This document shows, one piece after another, positions 33,581-44,932 of a DNA stretch of 64,000 bases. The position numbers were made by a program, and so were the translations under genes. The notes under the pieces are model-generated. The model saw only the letters and a program-made list of their open reading frames with translations, was not told the DNA's origin and did not search any database. The DNA lies in NCBI GenBank assembly GCA_016800925.1, contig JABCPU010000368.1:1-64000 (forward strand). Direction: 5' to 3'. Position 1 is the first letter of the stretch. Each line of letters begins with the position of its first letter. This DNA comes from Suillus spraguei. Its lineage: Eukaryota; Basidiomycota; Agaricomycetes; Boletales; Suillaceae.

Positions 33581-34371
33581 ATGGCGGCGGCAGCACGGTC
33601 AGATCAATTTCCATTATATTTTGGGGGTATCATAAACATCCTCTAGATCACTTAGCACCTGCATATTTTGCAAGATCATCAAGGGTATGTTCACTTCTCG
33701 TCATTCAACTACGCCACCTCATCACGCTATGTGTTCTAGGGGAGATCCCAAGCTTTAAGATCATCGAGACAGACCTTTCGTTCGTGCCTTTTCTTCTGTT
33801 AACTCATTAATACATGTTTACCAGAGATTAGTTACTCGTTCCTTGACATTGGCCCCCTCTCCAAGGGCCACGCTCTGATTATCCCTAAAGGTGCGTCAGC
33901 CGTCACAAGAAGGGGGAAAGGACCATGTCGCAAGAGAACGCGCTGATTCATGTACAATAGACCATGCAGTGAAGCTCCATGAGCTTCCAGACGAGTACCT
34001 CGCAGATGTGATGCCCATCGCGAAGAAGATCGCAACTGCACAAGGGCTCGAGAACTACAACATCCTCCAGGTGCGTTCCTACATAGAGTTAATGTCCCCC
34101 TCTCCCCATTCTCTGCCGTTTAACCTGCAGAGCTGACCCCACCACCAAGAATAACGGCCGCATCGCACACCAGGTTTGTCTGCGCTTTCAATGCTCATTG
34201 GGATTATACTGATACTGGTTTTCATGTTTAGGTCGTCGACCACGTACATTTCCACGTCATTCCAAAGCCAGATGCGTCAGACGAGGAGGGCTCGTTATCG
34301 GGTGGCCCGCGAAGTCTGACGTCGTAGATGAGGTGAAGAAGTATCACCAGGAACTCCTTGGAAAGCTGTAA
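33581..34371 (+). CDS. HNT1: HIT-family nucleotide hydrolase (Hint/HNT1-like), frameshifted C-terminus
   Basis: Seven exons: 33581-33597, 33656-33684, 33740-33783, 33827-33890, 33961-34070, 34150-34173, 34232 on. Key sequence: CIFCKIIKGEIPSFK, FLDIGPLSKGHALIIPK, KLHELPDEYLADV, AQGLENYNILQ, NNGRIAHQ and the histidine triad HVHFHV (near 34241). Such enzymes hydrolyse AMP conjugates such as adenosine phosphoramidates. After SDEEG the frame runs to TAG at 34325-34327 (127 codons). One missing base near 34291 would restore a C-terminus ending LLGKL and a stop at 34371, so either a recent frameshift or a sequence error is present. The Helitron 5' end lies 26 bp upstream of the ATG, so the native promoter has been displaced. 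Confidence 0.8.
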
Positions 34372-34727
34372 AGCGCGTTTGTGGGGCTCCGAGTTGGCGA
34401 TAAACATTCACGAAAACCGGAAGGAAAGCTAATAACTAAACTCGCAATAAAATTTTGTTCTGAATTTCCATCTGATCTTACGACAATTTTCGACACTAGG
34501 TGTGAGAGGGATCCTAAAGCGCCTTCCCGGTTATACACATTGCTCTCGTCATCTCTACACTCCTCCTACCACTAAGTATTCCACTTTCACATTGCGATGC
34601 CCATGCTGTTTCAGAGTAGTAGGGCATGCAAGGTCTGCACGACTAATCGCGACATCGAAGCAACACCGAACAGACCGAAATCTCCCTCACAACTGAGAGC
34701 AATGGCTCAACCACATCCACATCGACT
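34372..34727. other. Intergenic region 3' to the HIT and F-box copies
   Basis: Convergent 3' flanks. The segment 34470-34570 (CGACACTAGGTGTGAGAGGG and onward) recurs near 35810-35900, showing that the tandem duplication includes this flank. Confidence 0.5.
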
Positions 34728-35433
34728 TCATCCTGCGGTATAAGCGTCTGAAAGTCTATGACTTGCAAGTTGCAAGTTGCAAGTTGCGGTAACTGCCAAC
34801 CCAGCCATGATACAATCAACCGCCGATTTGGTTGGGTCTCCCTCCAGTGTTAATTTCCGCAGCACGGGAAGATGAAGGCCGTAGAGCATTCCGGTAAACC
34901 ACAAATGATTAGGACACCAGGGAAGAGGGAGAGTCAATGATTCAAGACAAGAAAACATGACCGAATGGCCTCCTGTGTCACCATAACGAATACCTGCCAC
35001 CACGATTGTCTCTAGAAAAGGGAATGTTACTGAAATGGAGTGGATGATCATTGGGGTTTCATGTAGGAACCTGGTTGAACTTTGCACCTCACATGCGTAC
35101 AATAGAGATGGCATGATGCATAGATCCGATGCGAAGGGTGAGAGGCTGACTACCAGAGCGGGCGAGCCAAAATTTGAGCAGACATGAAAGGAACGGGTTC
35201 GATGGCTCATCTCCACCGGGAAGCGTGACCTGGAAGCGTGACCAAAGCACTGTTGTCGAGTGTGCGACAGCTCGCCAAATGCGGCACACTCGGGTGAAGA
35301 CTAGGGGAGGGCTGGCATCTGTCAATTTGAAAATACTAGGACCGTCATCTGAGAGGTCGTTAACGATGAGCAGGAATATTTGTTGTAAAAGTTCCACTGG
35401 CAGTTGATGGATATGTGACTCAGTGTAATGCAT
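34728..35433 (-). pseudogene. F-box protein, copy A, internally deleted
   Basis: The start at 35433 gives an F-box motif (HIHQLPVELLQQIF), then VFTRVCRIWRAVAHSTT, closely matching copy B. Around 35090 the sequence jumps to the equivalent of copy B's leucine-rich part (SPMIIRSISLTYP-like), losing over 100 codons and shifting frame. It ends with an LRKLTLEGD-type segment. F-box proteins recruit substrates to SCF ubiquitin ligases; this copy is likely non-functional. Confidence 0.75.
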
Positions 35434-35644
35434 GTGGAAAGGGAGAGAAGTGTGAACCAATAAGGGATGTTAATGTGTTGGCGGACTAGAAGCTTTGTAA
35501 ATGGAAGAGAGGCCTCCGAGTGTTTAATAATGATTTTTGCATAACACGTGACCAATTTCATATGTTGCCAGTGACCGGACATCCCGCAGTAGCTTCTACG
35601 AAAATACTACATAGTATGTGCTACGAAGATCATATATGAAGGTT

Positions 35645-35830
35645 CATGCATGGGGTATCTTACCCGTCTGTTCCAGATATTCACAACACAGTGCATACAG
35701 GGAGCTCACGTTCTCTCCAGTCACATTGTCAAAGAGTTTCACTCCGTACCTCAAATCTTTCATGGACCCATTAAGTTTTCGGATAGCCACCTAACTACAG
35801 CATTTCTCGATCTGATCTCACAACAATCTT
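35645..35830 (-). pseudogene. Basic-secretory-protein gene fragment (last exon)
   Basis: Closely related to 37655-37830, the final exon of the intact gene, including the segment for YCEHLEQ and the GSMK region. Only this exon part remains. It lies upstream of F-box copy A just as the intact gene lies upstream of copy B. Confidence 0.8.
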
Positions 35831-35902
35831 CGCTGCTAGGTGTGATGAGGATCCTAAAGTGCCTTCCCAGTTATACATATTACTCTTGTCATCTCTACAC
35901 AG

Positions 35903-37415
35903 CTAATCGCGACATAGGCGCAACCCCGAACAAACCGAAATCTCCTTCGCAACTGAGAGCAACGACTCAAGGTCATAATATTCCTTCTGATAATGCGATG
36001 TAGGTACCTGGAAGTCTATGACTTGCAGGTTGCAGGTCGCGGTAGCTGCCAACCCAGTCAGAATAGAATTAACAGCCGAATCGGGTGAGCACCCGGACAG
36101 TGTTAATTTCCGCAGCGTAGGAACATGAAGGCCGTCGAATAATTCGGTAAACCAGTCCAAATGCAGATGATTATGATTAGAGCACAAGGGAAGAGGGAGA
36201 GTCAATGATTCAAGACAAGAATAGGTGACCGAATGGCCTGTAGTGTCGCCACAATCGTTAATACCCAGCACCACAATTGTCTCCAGAAGAGGATAAGTTA
36301 ATGAAATGGAGCGGATGATCATTGGGGAAGCGTATTGGAGATGAAGATGTCGTAAATTTTTGCAGATAGGAATAGGAGTGGCAGGCATCCCCTCCGAATC
36401 GGTCAGGATGTGTAGCCGATGGAGATTTGGTGCATTGAATCTATTAAGATCTGACCAGCTACATTCCAAGGCATCAGGAAATCATGAGTTTACTTATTCC
36501 TTACTTATTTCAAACTTTTCCCACTTATTTCAAATGGACCTACTTTTTTTCTGAAATTTGACAACTGCTTCAAAATTGAGTATTCCAATATGTTTGTTGG
36601 GCCTGAGAGACAAGTTTCATTGCATAAGACCAACAATTAGTGACTAGTATGAAGCTCGAGTGACACATTAATGCTGATGATTTTATTTCTCAAATATTCT
36701 CTTGAGGTACTATTTTGCAAATTAAGAGTCCAATAATTTTATAGCACACATTTATAATGATGGCTAACAGATCCTGATAGTTCAGTTGGGACCAGGTGGT
36801 AATTTGAGAGAAATAAGTAGATCCATTTGGAATAAGTGGGAAAAGTTTGAAATAAGTAAGGAATAGGTAAACTCATGATTTCCTGATGAAGGTTCTCAAT
36901 TGCGGCGTATCCAACGCGGCACTGGGCCATTCGTCTCCGTGCAACTCGCTAACCACTGTTTCCCACCTCCTGCTCTCGGACTGAAGAATCTCGAGAAGTC
37001 GAGAATCTGCCTGTGAAATTTCCCAATAACCTGGTCTAACTTTGCACCTCACAGACTTGGAAAGCAAGAAATGGCATGGTGCATGGATCCGATCGATGCG
37101 AAGGGTGAGAGGCTGACTACCAGAGCGGGCGAGCCAACATTGGAGCAGATATGGAAGGGACGGTTTCAATGGCTGGTTTCCAGGAAGCGTAACCTGGACG
37201 TGCGACCAAAGCTCTGTCGTCGAGTGTGCAACAACTCGCCAAATGCGGCACACCCGGGTAAAGATTAGGGGTGGGCAGATAAAATTACCAGAGATCTGGA
37301 TATTTATCGATTGGGAAATCCTAGGACAGTCTGAGAGGTCGTTAATGATGAGTAAAAATATTTGCTGTATAAGTTCCACTGGTAGCTGATGGATGTGAGA
37401 CTTAGGATAACGCAT
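35903..37415 (-). pseudogene. F-box/LRR-like protein, copy B, interrupted by a MITE
   Basis: The first part (37415-36893) has the F-box HIHQLPVELIQQIFLLI, ICPPLIFTRVCRIWRVVAHSTT and a helical segment ending DTPQLRT. The second part (36471-35903) continues with ECSWSDLNRFNAPNLHRLHIL and leucine-rich segments. Removing the 417-bp MITE and one AAGG copy gives a single 363-codon frame. With the MITE present, translation ends four codons into the insertion. Predicted role: SCF substrate receptor. The proximity of a paralogous pair suggests recent tandem duplication. Confidence 0.82.
36472..36888. mobile_element. MITE with ~70-bp terminal inverted repeats
   Basis: 417 bp. The left end CATCAGGAAATCATGAGTTT is repeated inverted at the right (AAACTCATGATTTCCTGATG), and the repeat extends inward through ATTCCTTACTTATTTCAAAC. 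A 4-bp target duplication AAGG lies at 36468-36471 and 36889-36892. No coding capacity; superfamily not determined. Confidence 0.9.
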
Positions 37416-37656
37416 GTAGATCGATAAGGGACATTAATGCGTCTGTCTTGTGATGAAGTTATTCTTCTTGGCAGAAGCTCAATTGTGAATGAAAGTAGGA
37501 GTAGAGAGAGAATTAGTAGGGGCCTACGATTGCATCGGATAACATGTGACCAATTTCGTATTCGTTATCCTTAAGTTATGAAATGGACAATGGAATCGAC
37601 ATCGAATCAATGAAGTAGCTTCTACACAAATATCTGCTACTAGTATCAATCAATGT

Positions 37657-38440
37657 TCAAGCATGGGGTATCTTACCCGCCTGTTCCAGATGTTCACAAT
37701 ACAGTGTATACAAGGAACTCACACTCTCTCCAGCCACCTTCTCAAAGAGTTCTACTCCGTATTTCGAATCCTTCATGGACCCATTAAGTCTTCGGATAGT
37801 CCCTTCACCACAGCGTTTCTCGATCCAGTCAAGGAAGTATGCCGTGGCATCGTACCCTGCATCCCACTTCTCCGCAGCTCTAGGCCTCCAGTGTGGTGGT
37901 GCAAAACCGGCATGAAGTCTTACAAAATCTACCAGTAGTTCGGAAGACAAAACTCAAAGGATGATGTCAAAAACATGCGCACCTGCAATACCCTCTATAA
38001 GACCGCCTGGACATGTATCTTTTGCATTATACTGATAGCAATGCACGACCTCGTGAACTAGTACGCCTAGTATTTCATCTTGTGCGCGAGCCTCTGACGA
38101 TTTGATCCAGTCAAGGGAGAAATTGATCTCTTTCGTCTCGTGCGTGCCAAAAGTGTATGCCACGCCATCGAATGGTCTGAGAACGAGTGTGATGGTCTTG
38201 ACGCTTAAAATGATTCGCAACACGTTATAGCGAGTTTATAATGCATAGTACTCACTGGGTTGGGGCCGTGAGCGGTGTATACAGCCAGGTATAAGATGCT
38301 TCAACTGCAAGCTTGAGTGCTTCCTTGGGCTTGACGCAATCAAAGAAGATCGATGCTCCAGGATGTGACAAGTCCTCCACCCTCAACACGAAATTGGGTA
38401 TTATCCAAGTTGACTGGGGTGGGAGATCGTGGGGAGGCAT
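37657..38440 (-). CDS. Basic secretory protein (BSP) family peptidase
   Basis: Three exons (38440-38256, 38203-37983, 37928-37657) give 225 codons. The protein has NFVLRVEDLSHPGASIFFD, then ITLVLRPFDGVAYTFG, EINFSLDWI, the zinc-site motif HEVVHCYQY, GGLIEGIADFVRL, and an RPRAAEKWDAGYDATAYFLDWIE segment, all typical of the BSP/peptidase MA-like family (PF04450). HEVVH fits the HExxH zinc ligand pattern. No obvious signal peptide is seen with this start; a shorter, cytosolic form or a missed upstream exon is possible. The frame is intact, and a TATA box lies about 90 bp upstream. Confidence 0.87.
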
Positions 38441-38526
38441 GGGTAAATGGTGGTATCACCGTGACAAGCAAATGAGGTGGCAGATTTGAATTGGTAGCTT
38501 TCCTTATAGGGACCTCGTAAGTCTCC

Positions 38527-38534
38527 CTTTTATA
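38527..38534 (-). promoter_or_regulatory. TATA box of the BSP gene
   Basis: TATAAAAG on the minus strand, 87 bp before the ATG at 38440. Position and match support it as the core promoter. Confidence 0.55.
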
Positions 38535-38561
38535 GGCGAAGGTCAGACCTTCAAGCTTCAA

Positions 38562-39047
38562 GTTTCGGGACTGAGATACTAGCAGTGTTCTGCTGGTCAG
38601 TGAACCAAGGTCACGGTCATTGACCGGATTTCGTGGGAAAACTGGCGAAGTTCATCGATGTTTACCTGAACACGACTTTCAGCGGTTTCCTGGTCCTACT
38701 ATAACAAACTATACTATATCTGGTCAATGCTAGAATCTTTGATGAGATGTCATCCTTGTGCCGTTTCAGATATCATTACTCACATAAACACATGGTTTTC
38801 GTGTGTTCGGTTCAAGGGCATGCTTCAAGGCTTATAACTCGAAGATGCATCAGGAAAAAACAAAAAATGTAGGAGTCCTGGTGATGCCTATATAGTACTA
38901 CATAGTCACCGTAGGTCTATGTACCTCAAGTAGCCGTCACTCAGACTATATAGAACTACAGGAGGCTACGGCGTGTGCTGCCAGTAAATTGGAGTCACAA
39001 TAGCAAAGTTTCAGTTCATAGTCAATAGTAGCTGAGTATTAACCAAA
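38562..39047. other. Intergenic region
   Basis: Contains short ACTACATAGTC/CTATATAGAAC words near 38895-38960, similar in style to 47460-47570. No gene is supported. Confidence 0.45.
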
Positions 39048-42000
39048 CTAATTGATAGCGGACATGCAGAATGTATCGAGGTCGATAAAGGTATTTAAGT
39101 AAAAATCACTTGCCAACTCATAGACATTTGTACTGGTCCATCCATGGTCAACAGACTGTCCCATCTTCGGAATAAGATGACAAGGACGAGCAATTTCATC
39201 AACATGTATCACAGCTGCGTTCCGGTGCAGTCGACGAGTTGAACGTGACACTTGATGCAGGCCAGAGGAGGGGTCCGCCTCCCTGAGTGGTGTAAACCAC
39301 TCAAATTAAGCTAGAGCTCGGGAGTATCTCCCAAACTGACGAGATAGAGTGAAAATAATGCGAACTTGTGCCACTTGCACACCTAGTACAATATCCAAAT
39401 GAGTTTTTGACAGCCTGGCAAGTAATAGAGTCACTCACCTTCTAAAGTGTGCATCCGAATGCCATTGCTCATCAGGGCCATATCAAACTTAGCGGGGGAT
39501 CCTGGCTTCTGGCCATGTCCAGGAGGCACTTCAGGCATGGCTCTAACACGCCACTGCCTTGGTGACTCGCTGACAAGTGGATTAGGTGGAGCGGTCATTA
39601 CTACTTGTTGAAATACATCAAAACAGTCTTGCAGACCAGGGATAACGATGGTGTGCGGCATGTAGTTGTGCAGAAATGACTTAAGGGCTGGAAGGAACAT
39701 CAGGAAATTCACACATTCCTTGACGTGCTTAATCAGCTTAACTCACTTATCTCAAAACTTGTTTGCTCTCTCTCACATCATTCACCTGGCATATCTTATA
39801 TTTTTTGAGTGCGAAATACAATAAAACATGTATATTAATATATCTCAACTTTTTTTTTCTGAATTCATTCACATTGAAATTTTGGACAAGTAGATTCAAT
39901 TTCACCAAGGCAGTTAAGTGTAAATAAGTCCGCATAAGGGCACGTTAAGGAATGTGCGAATTTCCTGATGAACATGGTTGCACCATGTGCAGTGATGAGG
40001 TGCTGAATGGACTGTTGAGGGTATGCAGGTGTCTTGACGAGGATATGGACCACCTGTTGCTCATGGAGGACAGAAAGTGTGTTGACAGGAACAGTGCCAG
40101 GTCCTTCCATCTTAGAGTCTGAGTCTGAGTCATATCCACACTCACAACTTCTGCAATCGGTTAGTGCCAACTGAGACTGTTCCAACAGCCAGTTGAGGTA
40201 GGAACCATGCAGGAACACTGCCTCCTGGCGCTGGAGCCATAGGGTCATCTGTTCCTCATAATCACGCTTGTTACTAGCGCGATAAGCTTCTTTGGCAATG
40301 TCAATATGTAGTCATTCTGGAAGCTCGCTGTTAAAACCGTCGGTGGCACCAAACAGTAGGATTGTTATGAACTGGGATGGCATCACCAGCGACAGTGAAA
40401 AGACACAGACGGTCTGCTGGGAAGTTCTACAATGTCCAAAAGAGGACCAGGTGAAAGTACAAGGAACGTGTTCCGAGTACGATCAAGGGTTCGGCCTCAA
40501 AGACAAGTCTAAGAGGTTCTACGAGAATAGAGACTAAGACTAAGGAGTGCTTAGACTTAGAGACAATTCAAGACGACTTAGGTTGGAGACCTAAGCGAAA
40601 GATATTCCAGGTAAAACCCAGTAAGATTAAAGTGAAGAATCTACTACAAGTACAACGTGCTTAAATAGACCAATATGTGCGCACGGACCAAGAGAGACAT
40701 AAGCATGTAAGTGTGTATCCAAATAAGGAAGGCAACTATAGTACAGATGCGTTGAGCATGTGAGTCAGGGTTATGTGACATGATATACAAGTAAGGAAAC
40801 AAAGAGGGAATGAATAGGGGCACGTACGATTGTAACAAGGATTGACTGAACATAGTGTGAGAGCTGATGTAATTTTGGAATGTTGAAATGCTTGCGAACT
40901 CCAAGTTCTTGCAAGATGTCCTTGTTGCTATGAAATGTTGCAAGGGCACTTTTGAGAGCGTCAAGGGATTCAGTTGTGTGTACTCAAAGTTGTGCGTAAT
41001 AGGAAAAATCCAGTATAGTTCGTGCAACTACTAACACTTGACTGGTAAACAATCAAAAATAATCATGTCAGCACGAACTTTGTTCAATGCATTAAGATCA
41101 TACCTAGGGACAGCTCCAGCAAGTAGCCCAACAAAAACTCGTTGCATCTCTTTGTGTTCTGTGCCCGTCCACTGCTTTACTGTTGATAATCCTTTCTTAA
41201 AGTGCTGAAGACCAGGATAGTCTGGCATCGCCTTGAAACGAGCGTCCATTTCTTCTTCGCCGACAATATCAAGACACCATTTAACTAGGTGGTCCTTGAA
41301 GATGCCTTTGTGCAGCTGGTGTAGGAGGTCTGGTGTGAAGGCCAGGAAAATGTAGTGTGGGGGAGATTAGTCCAGAAAGGACTGTAAACATTGCATAGTC
41401 CATAGTCCTCAAATTCGGCGGGATGCTGACCATTCTTCTGTTTCTCTAATGCTTCTTATGTCAGCTCAGGGTCTTGCATCTGTGAGCTCAGTGGATTGCC
41501 TCTTTCATCTGTGGCAACCAGACACTTTGGACACCGGTTCTCCTTGCAACATGCAATGAGACATTGCTCTGGAAAGTCTGCAACATAAGCAGCAAGGATT
41601 GCATATACTTGACAGATCAATGAGTCAGCACATGCCATGTCAACACCATTTTCACCTGCCGCAATGAGGGGTTGAAGGAGCAGGAACATGCAATAGTGGA
41701 ATAGTCAGTAACTAGCAAGGGAGCGTGCATCGGATGTAAAGCAACCTAGTTTGCCTGCAGGTAAGTATCTGATCAGGACTGTCGCTTGTGCTGATACTTC
41801 CCGCCATTTTTCTTTTGTGATGTTGCCAATTGAGAGGTACACAGGCCATGCTGATTTGTCACCTTGGAATTGTGACAGACATGTTTTGTCTGTTGCAAGA
41901 ATGATTGGTGCAATGGTTGCACCTTGTGGCAATTTTTCTAAACATCATAGGTAAGTGTCAGTACATTTTATTTTCGCTTTTTTGACAAGGTACTTACTTG

Positions 42001-42924
42001 TTTGTCACACCACCAATCCGCAGTCCACATATCATCAATTACCCGGTGATGTCCTGCAGAGTCTGTGTATGCTTGTGCAGGTGCATACACCATGTGATCC
42101 TTGAATCAAGGATTTCCGATCAGGTCTTTGATGCACTCCACAGGATCACACATCCAAAGCTCGACATCTTTGTGCAGTGGTTCACTCTTCTCGTCTGTTT
42201 GGTTTCCCTGGACACTGATCTTCTTGCAGCTCCAGAAGTTCATCGACCTTCTGAAGGAACGATCAGTTGTTGTGGAATGATGGTTGCATTCAGTTTTGTG
42301 TCTGTCACACCAGTAAGTCCAATTATTTTAGCGGTCAATGTAAAACTTACTATCGGCAACTTTAGAAAATCATCAGTTTGGGTCTGGCCCAGACTTTTAA
42401 CAAGCCACTCAGCGAGTCCCCATTCTTCCCTGGCGACTGAAATCAATCATCTTGTAGAGGAGACAGTGAAGACAACAGGGTATGTACTCATCATGAAAAG
42501 GTGCCCACTCATCCTCACCCAGGCCTTCCTTATACTTCTTATAGCTTTCAAAACCAGTTTCTCCCTCCCACAGTGTCCATCCGCCATCAGGAAATTCCTT
42601 GAAATATCGCCCACTATTTATTTTCACTTTGTCTTCATCAGCAACATCCTCAATGGTCACCCGCTGACTTTTCAGCGCTGGCAGTGGGTTGTCTTGATCA
42701 GCATTGGAAGACTTGGAGCATGAGCGATGAAGTGGGGAGCTGCCAACATCATCATCGTAAGCAAAGTCTGCCAGCACTTGTGGGCCATCTTCATCATACA
42801 TGACCTTAGTTTCTTTGATTGTTAACTCCCATGCTGTTCTACATTCAGGGCGGCCAGCTATGTGTCTCTTGACACCACCCCTCATAGGGAACTCCTTGGC
42901 ACAAAATACGCAGTACTGAGGCAT
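39048..42924 (-). pseudogene. Plavaka-type DNA transposon transposase
   Basis: The start at 42924 gives an N-terminal zinc finger (CVFCAKEF...HIAGRPEC), then APIILATDKTCLSQFQGDKSAWPVYLSIGNI (42000-41840), [12 protein letters not shown] and ENRCPKCLV (41650-41520), [16 protein letters not shown] (41250), ELGVRKHFNIPKLHQLSHYV (40900), ASNKRDYEEQMTLWLQRQEAV (40280-40210) and a C-terminal VSRSTRRLHRNAAVIHVDEI (39250-39190). This order is that of Plavaka transposases. Two in-frame stops (40312-40314 TGA, likely from Trp; 39306-39308 TAA, likely from Tyr) and a solo LTR at 40363 show the copy is dead. Terminal repeats were not identified. Confidence 0.82.
40363..40837 (-). repeat. Solo LTR family B, copy 3
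   Basis: 475 bp with TGTTAT...TGTAACA ends and an exact 5-bp target duplication AGGAT (40358-40362 and 40838-40842). It splits the Plavaka coding region between the SHYVQSIL and ATDGFNSELPE segments, so it is younger than that element. Confidence 0.94.
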
Positions 42925-43079
42925 GGTTGGTGAGTGTTTCAGTTTTGATCGGTTTGTAACCTTAAAATAACTCCAAACTCTGATCCAAATGATCCAGACT
43001 TTCCATCCAGACTTTCCAAACACCGCTGGTCCAAACTCTAAACCCTGCCAGTCCAACTCATCCTCCCCTCAAGCCTGAC

Positions 43080-43360
43080 ATTCAGGGCCTGGATCTGGTG
43101 AGCACTCATCCTCTCAAACCATCTGGAGAGTGCTCATCCTAGTTTAACATTCAGGGTTTGGATCTGGAGAGTGCTCACCCTCCCCTCAAGCTCAACATTC
43201 AGGGCCTGGATCTGGAGAGCGCTCATCCTCCCCTCATCCTCCCCTCAAACCATCTGGAGAGCGCTCATCCTCCCCTCATTCTCCCCTCAAACCATCCCTT
43301 ATTCTCCCCTCAAACCATCTGGAGAGCACTCATCCTCCCCTCATCCTCCCCTCATCCTTT
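43080..43360. repeat. Minisatellite of CATCTGGAGAGCGCTCATCC-type units
   Basis: Irregular tandem units (20-60 bp) built from CATTCAGGG(C/T)(C/T)TGGATC, TGGAGAG(C/T)GCTCATCC and TCCCCTCA. It lies just upstream of the Plavaka start and may be part of that element's 5' region. Confidence 0.75.
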
Positions 43361-43369
43361 ACTAGTTTC

Positions 43370-43671
43370 AAGATACCATGGGCAGCCAGAAGCAATTCTA
43401 AAAGTTGCACCCACTTCGCCTCCTCACAACACTTTGCTTCTGCATCCCAGCGCTTGCTGATGAGTCTTTGCAAGGTGAGGTTAGGAACTGGACCTGGTGC
43501 TAATTCTAATAGTTGCAATTTTTTAGTGTTCTCGCAGGCCTTCAGTTCTGCCTTCCAGTGCTCCAAAATGAGCCTGCACAAGTATGACCGGGAAACTGAG
43601 ATGGGGCTGGGAGTCTGACGAAATGGAGGGCGTGGAAACATGGGCTCTGTGTCAGACTCTTCGAGCTTTGG
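43370..43671 (-). other. Uncharacterised open segment with an internal repeat
   Basis: The minus-strand frame shows two similar blocks, ILEHWKAELKACENTKKLQL and LISKRWDAEAKCCEEAKWVQ, about 40 residues apart. No family is recognised. It is truncated at 43672 by the insertion of LTR A copy 3. It may be a fragment of a larger gene. Confidence 0.4.
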
Positions 43672-44927
43672 TGTCAAGACCATACTCAAAGGGTGAAAGA
43701 TCCGAAGGGCTTTGGCCTCAGTTCATGCACTGTGCCCCTTTCCCGAGTAATGCCCCTTATTTCAGGGAGTAGGTATATGTCTGAAGATCTGGAAGGAGTT
43801 GCGTGGCGGATCTGAACGTCCAAAGGTATCAGATATGATACGTCCGAAGGTTATCCAGAGTGTAGAGATGGAACGAGGATTAAGGCTAGCTTCAGAATGA
43901 GTCCCTAACTAGAAACTAACAGAGGTAGACTATCCAAAGATAGAGTCGGAGATATAGACTGAAGGAATCAATCCCAAGTCTTAGAAGATGACTTAGAGCA
44001 GAAAGTGACTTAAGTCCGGAGGAAGCAGAATGAGCAGAATCTAAGATGATATTCAAACTAAGGTTCTACGGAGATCTACAAGTGGTTTATATACTGTAAG
44101 TATCTAATATGGATAATCAACAAGTCCAGGACCGAGGGCTATGTACAAAGTGTAACAGAAGTCTATTAGTTAATGTGCAGTGGATCAGTAAGCACGAATC
44201 GGAAATGAAACACAGGTAATGGATCAGTGTCACAACCCACAAACAAATTAATGCAAGGGCAGAGACTAGGACTCAAACTAAGGTTATCACAAGAAAAGAG
44301 AGGAGCAAGGACGTCTTGGATTGCTACAGTTGTAGATACAAGAGGTTTGAACTAAAGAACTACTACAGCAAAATTAGCTAACTATATACACATATTGAAA
44401 CTGAGATGTAAACTGAGTTTGAAACTACTAGCCAATCATAAAATAGAAACGAGAATCGTATGATGTGATAGTTGTGACATTATTATGACATCATATTCCA
44501 TATTCTAGAAGGTTCTAAGATCATGTGATACTATCTTATCTTATCTTATCCAATAGCATCATAAAAGATCTCTTCATCTTCATCAGGAAGTTCAGTTATA
44601 GAAGCGGATATAGGGATTTTGATAGGATTTGGGTTTGTCTTAGCACTGGGTTTAGACACTTTAGGGAAATTGAGAAAAGAGTAATGATTTGTATTTGGAA
44701 TTTGTGACATCAGTGACACAGGATGAAAGTATACACAGCCAGAATACTGGAAACAGGAGGAATGACAAAAGGAGATAGACGCAGATATACACAAGGGAGT
44801 TAGAGTGCGAGAAGTGGGCACATTCGGATGGGCGATCCGGACAGGATCTGTGGACCAGACAGAAATAGAATCGATCAGATCTGAGCGGATATGGTCGGAT
44901 CTGGGATCAGAAGTATGGTATATGACA
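43672..44927 (-). repeat. Solo LTR family A, copy 3, with a nested LTR
   Basis: TGTCAAGACC...TATATGACA ends with an exact target duplication TTTGG (43667-43671 and 44928-44932). It is 1,256 bp instead of about 766 because a second LTR is inserted at 44228-44709. Confidence 0.93.
44228..44709. repeat. Nested LTR-like insertion (family C)
   Basis: 482 bp with perfect 8-bp inverted ends TGTCACAA/TTGTGACA, flanked by TCAG at 44224-44227 and 44710-44713. If ATCAG is taken as a 5-bp duplication, the right end shortens by one base. The alignment with the uninterrupted copies at 9507 and 19756 marks the insertion point unambiguously. Confidence 0.85.
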
Positions 44928-44932
44928 TTTGG

